The position numbers and the translations under genes are program-made. Shown here in pieces: positions 1-5,933 of a DNA stretch of 10,831 bases. A model generated the notes under the pieces. That model searched no databases. It was not told the origin of the DNA and worked only from the letters and a program-made list of their open reading frames with translations. Location: NCBI GenBank assembly GCA_021204765.1, contig JAJPYU010000099.1, positions 1 through 10,831 of the forward strand, written 5' to 3'. Numbering within the stretch: the first letter of the stretch is position 1; each line of letters opens with the position of its first letter. Source of the DNA: Clostridiales bacterium. GTDB taxonomy: Bacteria > Bacillota > Clostridia > Lachnospirales > Lachnospiraceae.

Positions 1-545
1 TTAAGGAAATCCACCAGTCCCTCCAGTTCCTCTTTCTCCTCAGCCAGGCCCGCCACATCATCAAAGCCCTTATCCACATTTTCCGCAGTGGTCATCTTCG
101 CCCGGCTCTTGCCGAAATTCATCATCTTATTGCCGCCGGTACCTGCATTGGCCTGTCCCGTCATCATCACTATAAGGAAAATGACCACTATTACCATGAT
201 AATTGAGGGAAGTACAGAGACCCATACGCTCTCTCCGGGCACATCCTGCAGGATATAATCGGTGAAATTTTCTTTTGATAAGTAAGACTCCACGCTGCCC
301 ACATCCGAGACCGCCAGCGTGGCCTTGCTGCCATCCTCCAGATAAAGAGTCAGCGTACCCGTGGGAACCTCCTCATTCTGGCTGATAGTGATGGATTCGA
401 CTTCACCGCTCTCCACGGCCGCCTGAAACTCAGAGTAGCTATACGTGACCGTGGATGCACTGCCGCCCTCCATGACCCTGAATATGAGCATGATTATTAT
501 GATGACTATGATATAAGGGACAATACTCCTTAAAACTCTCTTCAA
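1..545 (-). CDS. ftsH: FtsH membrane AAA+ zinc metalloprotease, N-terminal part (runs off left edge)
   Basis: This is the first 181 residues of FtsH, the membrane-anchored ATP-dependent protease that degrades misfolded membrane proteins and short-lived regulators. The visible order is a short basic N-terminus, a first membrane segment (about residues 8-24, very Ile/Val rich), an extracytoplasmic domain (about 30-105), a second membrane segment (about 111-128), and a GQANAG-type linker leading to FGKSRAK and the conserved FDDVAGLAEEKEEL at about 161-174, just before the AAA module. The Walker motifs and HExxH zinc site lie beyond the window. The start is inferred to be TTG at 543-545, because GGAGG sits about 9 nt upstream and no better start gives a sensible N-terminus. 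It follows hpt by 38 nt, the usual tilS-hpt-ftsH order, and probably shares its transcript. Confidence 0.93.
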   Translation of the reverse strand, partial: MKRVLRSIVPYIIVIIIIMLIFRVMEGGSASTVTYSYSEFQAAVESGEVESITISQNEEVPTGTLTLYLEDGSKATLAVSDVGSVESYLSKENFTDYILQDVPGESVWVSVLPSIIMVIVVIFLIVMMTGQANAGTGGNKMMNFGKSRAKMTTAENVDKGFDDVAGLAEEKEELEGLVDFL

Positions 546-583
546 TTCTTACTTCCTCCGTGCTTTTCTTAAAAATCCCGGAT

Positions 584-1105
584 TTAAAACTCCATAGTTC
601 CTATAAAGGGCAGGTTGCGGTACTTCTGGGCGTAATCCAGGCCGTAGCCTACGATAAATTTATCCGGCACTACGAAGCCCACATAATCCACCGGCACTTC
701 CACCTCGCGGCGCTCAGGCTTGGAAAGCATGACGCAGACCATCACCCTCTTCGCTCCCCGCTTCCTGAATTCCTCAGTGAGGAATTTAAGCGTATGTCCC
801 GAATCTATGATGTCCTCGGCAATAAGGACATTTTCTCCCTCAATTGGCATCTCCAGATCCCGGGTGATCTTCACCTTCCCGGAGGAAACGGTGCCGTCGC
901 CGTAGCTGGAGCAGTACATGAAGTCCATGTAAACGGGGGAAGTAATCCGCTTGGCCAGCTCACAGGCAAAAAAACTGGCACCCTTTAAAACACATACCAC
1001 CTTCACCGGCTCTCCGGCCAGATCCGCACTGATCTGGCCCCCCAGCTCGCGTATGCGGGCGTTCACCTGCTCCTCGCTGTACATTTCATGGATAACCTCT
1101 GCCAT
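584..1105 (-). CDS. hpt: Hypoxanthine (guanine) phosphoribosyltransferase
   Basis: Hpt is a cytoplasmic purine salvage enzyme that joins hypoxanthine or guanine to PRPP to make IMP or GMP. The 173-residue product has the normal family length. Visible motifs are VLKGASFF (39-46, pyrophosphate-binding loop), YCSSYGDGT in the flexible loop (64-72), and the PRPP-binding signature EDIIDSGHT (97-105). VPDKFIVGYGLDY near the C-terminus is also typical. The ATG at 1105 is chosen because AAGGAG lies 9 nt upstream; the open frame continues to 1228, but that extension is not conserved-looking and overlaps the end of tilS. It sits between tilS (86-nt gap) and ftsH (38-nt gap). In Bacillus, Hpt and TilS are neighbours and known partners in regulating ftsH; whether that applies here cannot be read from the sequence. 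Confidence 0.95.
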   Translation of the reverse strand: MAEVIHEMYSEEQVNARIRELGGQISADLAGEPVKVVCVLKGASFFACELAKRITSPVYMDFMYCSSYGDGTVSSGKVKITRDLEMPIEGENVLIAEDIIDSGHTLKFLTEEFRKRGAKRVMVCVMLSKPERREVEVPVDYVGFVVPDKFIVGYGLDYAQKYRNLPFIGTMEF

Positions 1106-1191
1106 CTTAGCATTCTCCTTCATTAAAAATGTTGTGCATACTATGTTAGTGTTCACAAAACCAGAGCAGCTGCACTGCGATCTTTCCTGAA

Positions 1192-2697
1192 TCAATCCCC
1201 GTAACAGCTCTGACTGCCTGTGAAACAAGTGACCTTCAACACTTTCCGGGTCTCACCAGTCACCCTGTAAGCCTCACTTATGCGATAGCCCACTGCCCAG
1301 ATGATCTGATCCCCATCTGCGAGAAGGGCTATCCCATCCCGCAGGTCGGCGGCAATCTTCTCATCAATAAAATATTGCTTTATCGACCTGTGTCCACCCT
1401 GGGCCGTGGTCTGCATATAATCACCGCTTTGACGGTTCCTTATCCGCACAGTAAGTTTTATTTTATCATAATCGAACCATTTAGTATATCTTTTTTTGGG
1501 GATTTTTTGGGAAACATCAGTACGGCTCAGGATTTCCGTCTTAAAAATGAGGCCGCCGGGGGTCTCCGTGACACCGGGAACCGCCAGTTCCATGTCAAAA
1601 TGGGCGAAGCTGCGGGTCTGTCCCGCGACTGGCCCGTGATACAAAACGACCCTGTCATACTCCCGTCTGGCCTCCTTCTTATATGGAAGGGAAATCCTTC
1701 TGCCGGGAGCACCTTCTGTCAGGTCAAGCAGTTTGTCCACATGTGTGGAAGTGATATCTTTCCTGCTCCCGGTCTCCTCTCCTATAAGGTAAACCAGCAA
1801 ATGCTTCTGCAGGACAGGAGGCAATTTAAGGAAGGGCTCACAATAAATTTCAATACTCCGGCCTTCTTTCCCACTGTCAATGACCCGAAAACTGTCACTG
1901 CCCTTATCTGTAATCTCTTCATCCAGGAAATCACAGATTTCCTTAAGCTGACCTGCCATATCCGCCATGTGGATGACGGCTCCGGCGTTGATCCTGCGCA
2001 GCTGCGGCATGACATTTAGACGGATGCGGTTCCTGGAATAAGAAATATCGGCATTGGTTGAATCCTCCCTCCAGGGCTGATCCCGGTCGTCAAGCCAGCT
2101 TCGGATCTCTTCTGAGGCAGTATTAAGGAGCGGACGGATAATTAAAATATCTTTCCCGTCATTCTTTTCTTTTACCGCCAGCGGTGCCATTCCATCTCCC
2201 TGTTCCCACTTGTCAAACACTGGCATGCGGCTCACCGGCTTTATACCGGCCATGCCGCGGATACCCGTGCCGCGAGCCAGATTAAAGAGCAGGGTCTCGG
2301 CACAGTCGTCAGCATTGTGAGCCACAGCCACTCTGTCCGCACCGCACTCCGAACAGGCCTTGCAAAAGCTCTCATAGCGCAGGCACCGTGCCGCCTCCTC
2401 CAGGGTCTGGCCGGTCTTTTCACTGTAAGAGAGGGCATCGACAGAATATTCTTTGAAGGGCACTCCCAGGCGGAAGCAGAGCTCCTCGGCGAATTTTGCG
2501 TCGCTCAGGCTCTCCTCTCCCCGGATGCCATGTTCCACATGGACTGCCGTCAGGGGAAAACCCGTCTCCCGGCTCATTCTCACCATAATTAAAAGAAGGC
2601 AGACTGAGTCCGCCCCTCCTGAGACGCCGACGATCACTCCGGCAGTCCCATCAAACATGTGATATTTATTTGCGAATGATTTTACACTTTCATACAT
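1192..2697 (-). CDS. tilS: tRNA(Ile)-lysidine synthetase
   Basis: TilS uses ATP to attach lysine to the wobble cytidine of the CAU-anticodon tRNA-Ile, so that it reads AUA and is charged with isoleucine; it is normally essential. From the ATG at 2697 (501 residues) the PP-loop ATP-binding motif SGGADS lies at about 26-31, followed by AVHVEHGIRG and AHNADDCAETLLFNLARGTG, both typical of the N-type ATPase domain. A middle helical region follows, and then the C-terminal tRNA-binding domain with RNRQSGDYMQ and the IKQYFIDEKI region. The frame is open up to a TTG at 2745, which would add 16 residues. The ATG is preferred because MYESVKSFANKYHMF matches the usual family N-terminus, although neither start has a clear Shine-Dalgarno. 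A 9-bp hairpin (2708-2733) sits just before the ATG. The start is uncertain but the function is not. Confidence 0.94.
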   Translation of the reverse strand: MYESVKSFANKYHMFDGTAGVIVGVSGGADSVCLLLIMVRMSRETGFPLTAVHVEHGIRGEESLSDAKFAEELCFRLGVPFKEYSVDALSYSEKTGQTLEEAARCLRYESFCKACSECGADRVAVAHNADDCAETLLFNLARGTGIRGMAGIKPVSRMPVFDKWEQGDGMAPLAVKEKNDGKDILIIRPLLNTASEEIRSWLDDRDQPWREDSTNADISYSRNRIRLNVMPQLRRINAGAVIHMADMAGQLKEICDFLDEEITDKGSDSFRVIDSGKEGRSIEIYCEPFLKLPPVLQKHLLVYLIGEETGSRKDITSTHVDKLLDLTEGAPGRRISLPYKKEARREYDRVVLYHGPVAGQTRSFAHFDMELAVPGVTETPGGLIFKTEILSRTDVSQKIPKKRYTKWFDYDKIKLTVRIRNRQSGDYMQTTAQGGHRSIKQYFIDEKIAADLRDGIALLADGDQIIWAVGYRISEAYRVTGETRKVLKVTCFTGSQSCYGD

Positions 2698-2707
2698 AGC
2701 AGTAGAA

Positions 2708-2733
2708 AGGGGAGACTTTTTAAGGTCTCCCCT
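2708..2733 (-). terminator. Hairpin between divIC and tilS (weak terminator or leader structure)
   Basis: Read on the minus strand, AGGGGAGAC and GTCTCCCCT form a perfect 9-bp stem with an 8-nt CTTAAAAA loop, followed by TTCTAC. The tail is too short in T for a strong intrinsic terminator. The only Shine-Dalgarno-like stretch before tilS (AGGGGAG) lies in the 5' arm. It could attenuate transcription into tilS, protect an RNA end, or affect initiation. Confidence 0.5.
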
Positions 2734-2765
2734 GATTCTGTTCAAATATTCCGCTGTCGACCGGC

Positions 2766-3059
2766 TTACTCCTCCTTGAAGAGGATCTCATCCGGATAGA
2801 CCATGCCCAGCTTCGACCGGGCCATATCCTCCACATACTCGTCAGTACCCACATAATCCTGCTCAGCCTCAAGCTCCTCAGTGCGCTGCTCCTCAGCGTC
2901 CAGCTCCGCCTGAAGCTCCTCCTGCTGCGCCTCGTACGCCTGATCCTTGTGATAGAGCTTCACTATCTGGAAAGACAGGATGCCGATAAGCACCAGTACC
3001 ATACAGGAAATACAGAGCTTCCCCATACGAGCTCTCTTTTTCTTTCTGCTGCGACGCAT
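2766..3059 (-). CDS. divIC: DivIC/FtsB-type septum formation initiator protein
   Basis: DivIC is a small bitopic membrane protein of the divisome. In Bacillus it forms a complex with FtsL and DivIB that links the cytoplasmic ring to septal wall synthesis. The 97-residue product has a strongly basic N-terminus (RRSRKKKRARMGK), one membrane segment at about 14-35, an extracytoplasmic coiled coil rich in Glu, Gln and Leu at about 36-68, and the conserved family C-terminus (YVEDMARSKLGMVYPDEILF, about 75-94). The ATG at 3059 follows GAGGGGG by 10 nt. A promoter-like sequence and a terminator-like hairpin lie just upstream. In spore-forming relatives yabP/yabQ lie before it and spoIIE after it; neither is present here. 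Confidence 0.9.
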   Translation of the reverse strand: MRRSRKKKRARMGKLCISCMVLVLIGILSFQIVKLYHKDQAYEAQQEELQAELDAEEQRTEELEAEQDYVGTDEYVEDMARSKLGMVYPDEILFKEE

Positions 3060-3076
3060 CAGAATTGTACCCCCTC

Positions 3077-3102
3077 AGAAAAAATGTTGCCTTTCAGGCA
3101 AC
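3077..3102 (-). terminator. Terminator-like hairpin in the divIC leader
   Basis: On the minus strand GTTGCC and GGCAAC form a 6-bp stem around a TGAAA loop, directly followed by ATTTTTTCT. That is the form of a small intrinsic terminator. It lies between the predicted divIC promoter and the divIC ribosome binding site. It could end read-through from rqcP or act as an attenuator; the short stem suggests incomplete termination. Confidence 0.5.
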
Positions 3103-3122
3103 TACAACACCCACTGAGCGTT

Positions 3123-3151
3123 ATTCTACGCTCTTTTCCCACATTTTGCAA
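3123..3151 (-). promoter_or_regulatory. Predicted sigma-A promoter for divIC
   Basis: On the minus strand TTGCAA (3146-3151) and TAGAAT (3123-3128) are separated by exactly 17 bp; each matches five of six consensus positions. Transcription would begin near 3116, giving a leader of about 57 nt. A 6-bp inverted repeat (GAGCGT/ACGCTC, 3116-3133) overlaps the -10 box. This is a prediction from sequence only. Confidence 0.5.
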
Positions 3152-3211
3152 GAGATTTCAACATTTTTACGGATATCGTTACTTTTCACACGGTAGCCTC
3201 CACCCGCATAG

Positions 3212-3451
3212 CTACAGATATTTGAACATATCTTTTGCCTCTTCCTTTTTGGTGGTATCAAGTATTTGGAGCACTTCCACGCGCACGGATCTATTCCCGA
3301 AGGCGATTTCGATCACATCCCCGATCCTGACATTCTGTGAGGCCTTCGCTACTTTGCCATTGACCATGACGCGGCCGGCGTCGCAGGCCTCGTTGGCCAC
3401 GGTACGGCGCTTTATCAGGCGGGAGACCTTTAAGTATTTGTCTAATCTCAT
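3212..3451 (-). CDS. rqcP: RqcP/YabO, S4-domain ribosome quality control protein
   Basis: RqcP (YabO, Hsp15 family) is a small S4 RNA-binding protein that binds the obstructed 50S subunit and works with RqcH while C-terminal alanine tails are added to stalled peptides. The 79-residue product is nearly all S4 fold: MRLDKYLKVSRLIKRRTVA at the N-terminus, then EACDAGRVMVNGKVAK and GDVIEIAF, with a short Lys/Glu-rich tail. The ATG at 3451 is chosen because GGAGG lies 7 nt upstream; an in-frame extension to 3499 has no such site and looks unrelated to the family. It lies downstream of hup, separated by a strong terminator, so it may depend on read-through or a weak promoter of its own. No clear terminator was seen after it. 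Confidence 0.9.
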   Translation of the reverse strand: MRLDKYLKVSRLIKRRTVANEACDAGRVMVNGKVAKASQNVRIGDVIEIAFGNRSVRVEVLQILDTTKKEEAKDMFKYL

Positions 3452-3526
3452 GATATTTCCTCCACTATGCTCATACAGGCTGGCCCGTCCAATGTACATC
3501 TGTCTGGCTACAGTCCGGGACTTTTA

Positions 3527-3564
3527 TAGAAAAGAAAAGAGCCGCCTCCGAAAGGAAGCAGCCC
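3527..3564 (-). terminator. Intrinsic terminator after hup
   Basis: On the minus strand GGGCTGCTTCC pairs with GGAGGCGGCTC over 11 bp (three G-U pairs) around a TTTC loop and is followed by TTTTCTTTTCTAT. This is a convincing rho-independent terminator 21 nt past the hup stop. It probably limits expression of rqcP and later genes relative to abundant HU. Confidence 0.8.
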
Positions 3565-3585
3565 CTGTAAAAAACATACTCACTC

Positions 3586-3858
3586 TTAGTTCAGAGAATC
3601 CCTCAGGGCCTTTCCGGCTTTGAACCTGGGAGCCTTGCTGGCGGCGATGGTCATGGCCTCACCGGTCTGGGGATTGCGGCCTGTGCGGGCTGCGCGCTCG
3701 GAAACCTCAAAAGTAACAAAGCCAACTAACTGTACCTTGTCGCCTGCCTTAAGGGCGTCAGCAACAGTACCGGTGAAAGCTGCCAGCGCCTTCTCGGCGT
3801 CCTTTTTGGAAATCTCAGCTTTCTCGGCGATTGCTAAAACTAGATCTGTTTTGTTCAT
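3586..3858 (-). CDS. hup: HU family DNA-binding protein
   Basis: HU is the abundant dimeric nucleoid protein that bends and compacts DNA without strict sequence preference. The 90-residue length is exact for the family. The N-terminal helical dimerisation region (MNKTDLVLAIAEKAEISKKDAEKAL) is followed by the VQLVGFVTFEVSERAARTGRNP strand region, and the DNA-intercalating arm carries RNPQTGE (61-67) with the key proline at 63. The C-terminus APRFKAGKALRDSLN is typical. The ATG at 3858 follows AGGAGG by 8 nt, and a strong promoter lies upstream at 3929-3957. A terminator follows directly, so it is probably made mainly as a one-gene transcript. Its position next to rqcP is conserved in Firmicutes. 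Confidence 0.97.
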   Translation of the reverse strand: MNKTDLVLAIAEKAEISKKDAEKALAAFTGTVADALKAGDKVQLVGFVTFEVSERAARTGRNPQTGEAMTIAASKAPRFKAGKALRDSLN

Positions 3859-3928
3859 AAATGTGTCCTCCTAAAAAGTACCCGGCGAAAGCGGGCATCT
3901 GTTTTAAAAATAAAGAATTAACAAAACC

Positions 3929-3957
3929 TTTATACTGAATTTTCAGGCGTTTGTCAA
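3929..3957 (-). promoter_or_regulatory. Sigma-A promoter for hup
   Basis: On the minus strand TTGACA (3952-3957) and TATAAA (3929-3934) are separated by 17 bp, near the vegetative consensus. Transcription should start near 3921, giving a leader of about 60 nt. A small hairpin (CCCGC...CGGG, about 3881-3895) lies in that leader shortly before the AGGAGG. Confidence 0.8.
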
Positions 3958-3980
3958 TAGAATACTCCAAAAAAGTTAGC

Positions 3981-4009
3981 TTGATAATCATTTTCCCTTA
4001 TGCTATTCT
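3981..4009 (+). promoter_or_regulatory. Predicted promoter for the phosphoglucomutase gene
   Basis: TTGATA (3981-3986) and TATTCT (4004-4009) are 17 bp apart, giving a moderate sigma-A promoter that points right. The -35 boxes of this promoter and the hup promoter are only 23 bp apart, back to back. The leader would be about 100 nt and contains the CAGATG-CTTT-CATCTG hairpin (4038-4053). Confidence 0.5.
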
Positions 4010-4037
4010 AGATACCGGAGTTAAACTCGACACAAAC

Positions 4038-4053
4038 CAGATGCTTTCATCTG
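4038..4053 (+). other. Small hairpin in the phosphoglucomutase leader
   Basis: CAGATG and CATCTG form a perfect 6-bp stem around CTTT. No T-tract follows, so it is not a terminator. Two copies of GCATCATA follow at 4062-4069 and 4083-4090, 21 bp apart (two helical turns). A regulatory role is possible but not supported by any known motif. Confidence 0.3.
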
Positions 4054-4114
4054 ATCTTATGGCATCATACTTTTTGACCTTAGCATCATAATATTTACAC
4101 GAGGAGGTTTTTAT

Positions 4115-5797
4115 ATGTATAGGGATGAATACGCCCGCTGGCTGGCGGCTGACCTGGAGGACATCGACCTTACCCAGGAGCTCATGCGCATTGAGGGAAA
4201 TGATGACGAGATAAAGGACTGCTTCTCAGTGCAGCTGAAATTCGGCACAGCAGGGCTCCGCGGAGTCCTGGGTGCGGGCACTAACAGGATGAATATTTAC
4301 ATGGTAAGACAGGCTACGCAGGGTCTGGCTAACTGGGTGAAGACCCAGGGCGGCACACAGACTGTGGCGGTGAGCTATGACAGCCGTTTAAAGAGCGATG
4401 TCTTCGCTAAGACCGCAGCGGGAGTCCTTGCCGCCAACGGCATAAAGGTGCGTATCTGGGATGCCCTGATGCCGGTGCCGGCCCTGTCCTTTGCCACCCG
4501 CTGTTATCACTGCAATGCGGGCATCATGGTCACGGCATCACATAACCCTTCGCAATATAATGGTTACAAGGCCTACGGCCCCGACGGCTGCCAGATGACT
4601 GACGATGCCGCAGCGATAGTATATGAGGAAATCTTAAAGACCGATGTGCTCACCGGGGCGAAATATATGTCCTTCGCCGAGGGCGTGGAGGCAGGGCTCA
4701 TCCACTTCGTGGGTGATGATGCCAAAGCAGCTTTCTATGGAGCCATCGAGAGCCGCCAGGTGAGACCTGGCCTCTGCGGGAGCGCAGGGCTTAAGCTGGT
4801 CTACAGTCCGCTAAACGGCACGGGACTCGTTCCTGTCACTACAGTACTTAAGGATATCGGCATTTCCGACATCACCATCGTGCCGGAACAAGAGTATCCA
4901 AACGGATATTTTACCACCTGCAGCTATCCGAACCCTGAGATATACGCTGCCCTGGAAAAGGGATTGGAACTGGCAAAGGAATCAGGGGCTGACCTGATGC
5001 TGGCCACGGACCCGGACGCCGACCGGGTGGGCATAGCCATGAAATGCCCTGACGGCTCCTACGAGCTGGTCACCGGAAATGAAATGGGCGTACTTCTGCT
5101 TGACTACATCTGCGCCGGACGCATCGACAATGGTACAATGCCCAAAGATCCGGTAGCGGTGAAGTCCATAGTCTCCACTCCTCTGGCTGATGCAGTGGCC
5201 CGGCATTACGGCGTGGAGATGAGGAGTGTGCTCACCGGCTTTAAGTGGATAGGCGACCAGATCCTGGGGCTGGAGGAGAAAGGCGAGGAGGAACGCTTCA
5301 TCTTCGGATTCGAGGAGAGCTACGGATACCTGGCAGGATCATACGTCAGGGATAAGGATGCCGTAGTGGCCTCAATGCTGATCTGCGAAATGGCAGCCTA
5401 CTACCGCAGCATCGGGAGCTCCGTAAAAGAGAGACTGGAAGAAATCTACGCCGAGTACGGACGATATCTGAATAAGGTAGACAGCTATGAGTTCCCGGGA
5501 CTTACCGGAATGGATAAGATGTCCGGGATCATGGACGCCTTCCGCACGAATCCGCCGACTGAGTTCGCAGGTCATGCGGTCGTGTCTGTGACGGACTATC
5601 TGGATCCGGAGGCGACCGGGCTGCCGAGGGCGAACGTGCTGATCTACGCTCTGGATAATGGGGAAAGCATCGTGGTGAGGCCTTCCGGGACAGAGCCGAA
5701 GATCAAGACGTATTTCACGACGAAGGGGCGCGATCTGGCTGAAGCAGAAGCTCATAAAGAAGCCTTAACAGAGGCTATAAAGCCAAGGCTTCAATAA
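4115..5797 (+). CDS. pgm: Phosphoglucomutase/phosphomannomutase family (alpha-D-phosphohexomutase)
   Basis: This cytoplasmic enzyme interconverts glucose-1-phosphate and glucose-6-phosphate through a phosphoserine intermediate, linking glycolysis to glycogen, cell wall and exopolysaccharide sugars. The 560-residue product carries all four active-site elements: the FGTAGLRG entry motif (43-50), the catalytic serine loop TASHNPSQYNGYK (S142), the metal loop DPDADRVG (299-306), the sugar-binding FEESYG (399-404), and the phosphate-binding RPSGTEPK (522-529). Length and motifs fit the bacterial/eukaryotic PGM2-like branch, some members of which prefer phosphopentoses, so the exact sugar is uncertain. 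The ATG at 4115 follows GAGGAGG by 7 nt. It appears to be a one-gene transcript facing away from hup and toward cca; its last codons lie in a hairpin. Confidence 0.93.
   Translation: MYRDEYARWLAADLEDIDLTQELMRIEGNDDEIKDCFSVQLKFGTAGLRGVLGAGTNRMNIYMVRQATQGLANWVKTQGGTQTVAVSYDSRLKSDVFAKTAAGVLAANGIKVRIWDALMPVPALSFATRCYHCNAGIMVTASHNPSQYNGYKAYGPDGCQMTDDAAAIVYEEILKTDVLTGAKYMSFAEGVEAGLIHFVGDDAKAAFYGAIESRQVRPGLCGSAGLKLVYSPLNGTGLVPVTTVLKDIGISDITIVPEQEYPNGYFTTCSYPNPEIYAALEKGLELAKESGADLMLATDPDADRVGIAMKCPDGSYELVTGNEMGVLLLDYICAGRIDNGTMPKDPVAVKSIVSTPLADAVARHYGVEMRSVLTGFKWIGDQILGLEEKGEEERFIFGFEESYGYLAGSYVRDKDAVVASMLICEMAAYYRSIGSSVKERLEEIYAEYGRYLNKVDSYEFPGLTGMDKMSGIMDAFRTNPPTEFAGHAVVSVTDYLDPEATGLPRANVLIYALDNGESIVVRPSGTEPKIKTYFTTKGRDLAEAEAHKEALTEAIKPRLQ
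5759..5792 (+). other. Hairpin overlapping the 3' end of the phosphoglucomutase gene
   Basis: GAAGCCTT (5759-5766) pairs perfectly with AAGGCTTC (5785-5792), with an inner GGCT-ATAA-AGCC stem (5773-5784). The arms lie in the last codons before TAA. The following bases (AATAAAATAAAG) are not a T-tract, so it is not a normal terminator; it may stabilise the transcript end. Confidence 0.35.
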
Positions 5798-5820
5798 AAT
5801 AAAGTTTTCAAGTCTTTGAA

Positions 5821-5903
5821 GGGGACTGTGTAAGATAAAACCAGTGGGATTTCACGAATCAGCCGAATGATCCGTGAAATCAAGTTTATCTAACACAGTC
5901 CCC
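5821..5903. repeat. 83-nt palindromic element with 19-bp terminal inverted repeats
   Basis: The left end GGGGACTGTGTAAGATAAA and the complement of the right end differ at one of 19 positions. Inside lies a second inverted repeat, GATTTCACG (5848-5856) with CGTGAAATC (5873-5881), capped by ATCA/TGAT around a 6-nt loop. The whole can fold as one long stem. Neither strand has a T-tract after it, so it is a poor intrinsic terminator in either direction, although it sits between convergent genes. It may be a MITE-like or REP-like repeat; no target-site duplication is visible. Confidence 0.6.
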
Positions 5904-5933
5904 ATTTACGTTGTGACAATCATTATATTGACA

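Noticed and set aside
1106..1228. N-terminal extension of hpt to 1228, overlapping tilS
   Set aside because: The family normally starts near MAEVIHEMYSEEQ, and the ATG at 1105 has a strong AAGGAG.
1375..2019. 214-codon open frame on the plus strand opposite tilS
   Set aside because: It lies wholly antisense to the clearly conserved tilS, has no ribosome binding site and its translation resembles no protein family.
5821..5903. Calling the palindrome a bidirectional intrinsic terminator
   Set aside because: Neither strand has a run of T after the stem; the long matched ends and internal stem fit a repeat element at least as well. A role in termination is not excluded.
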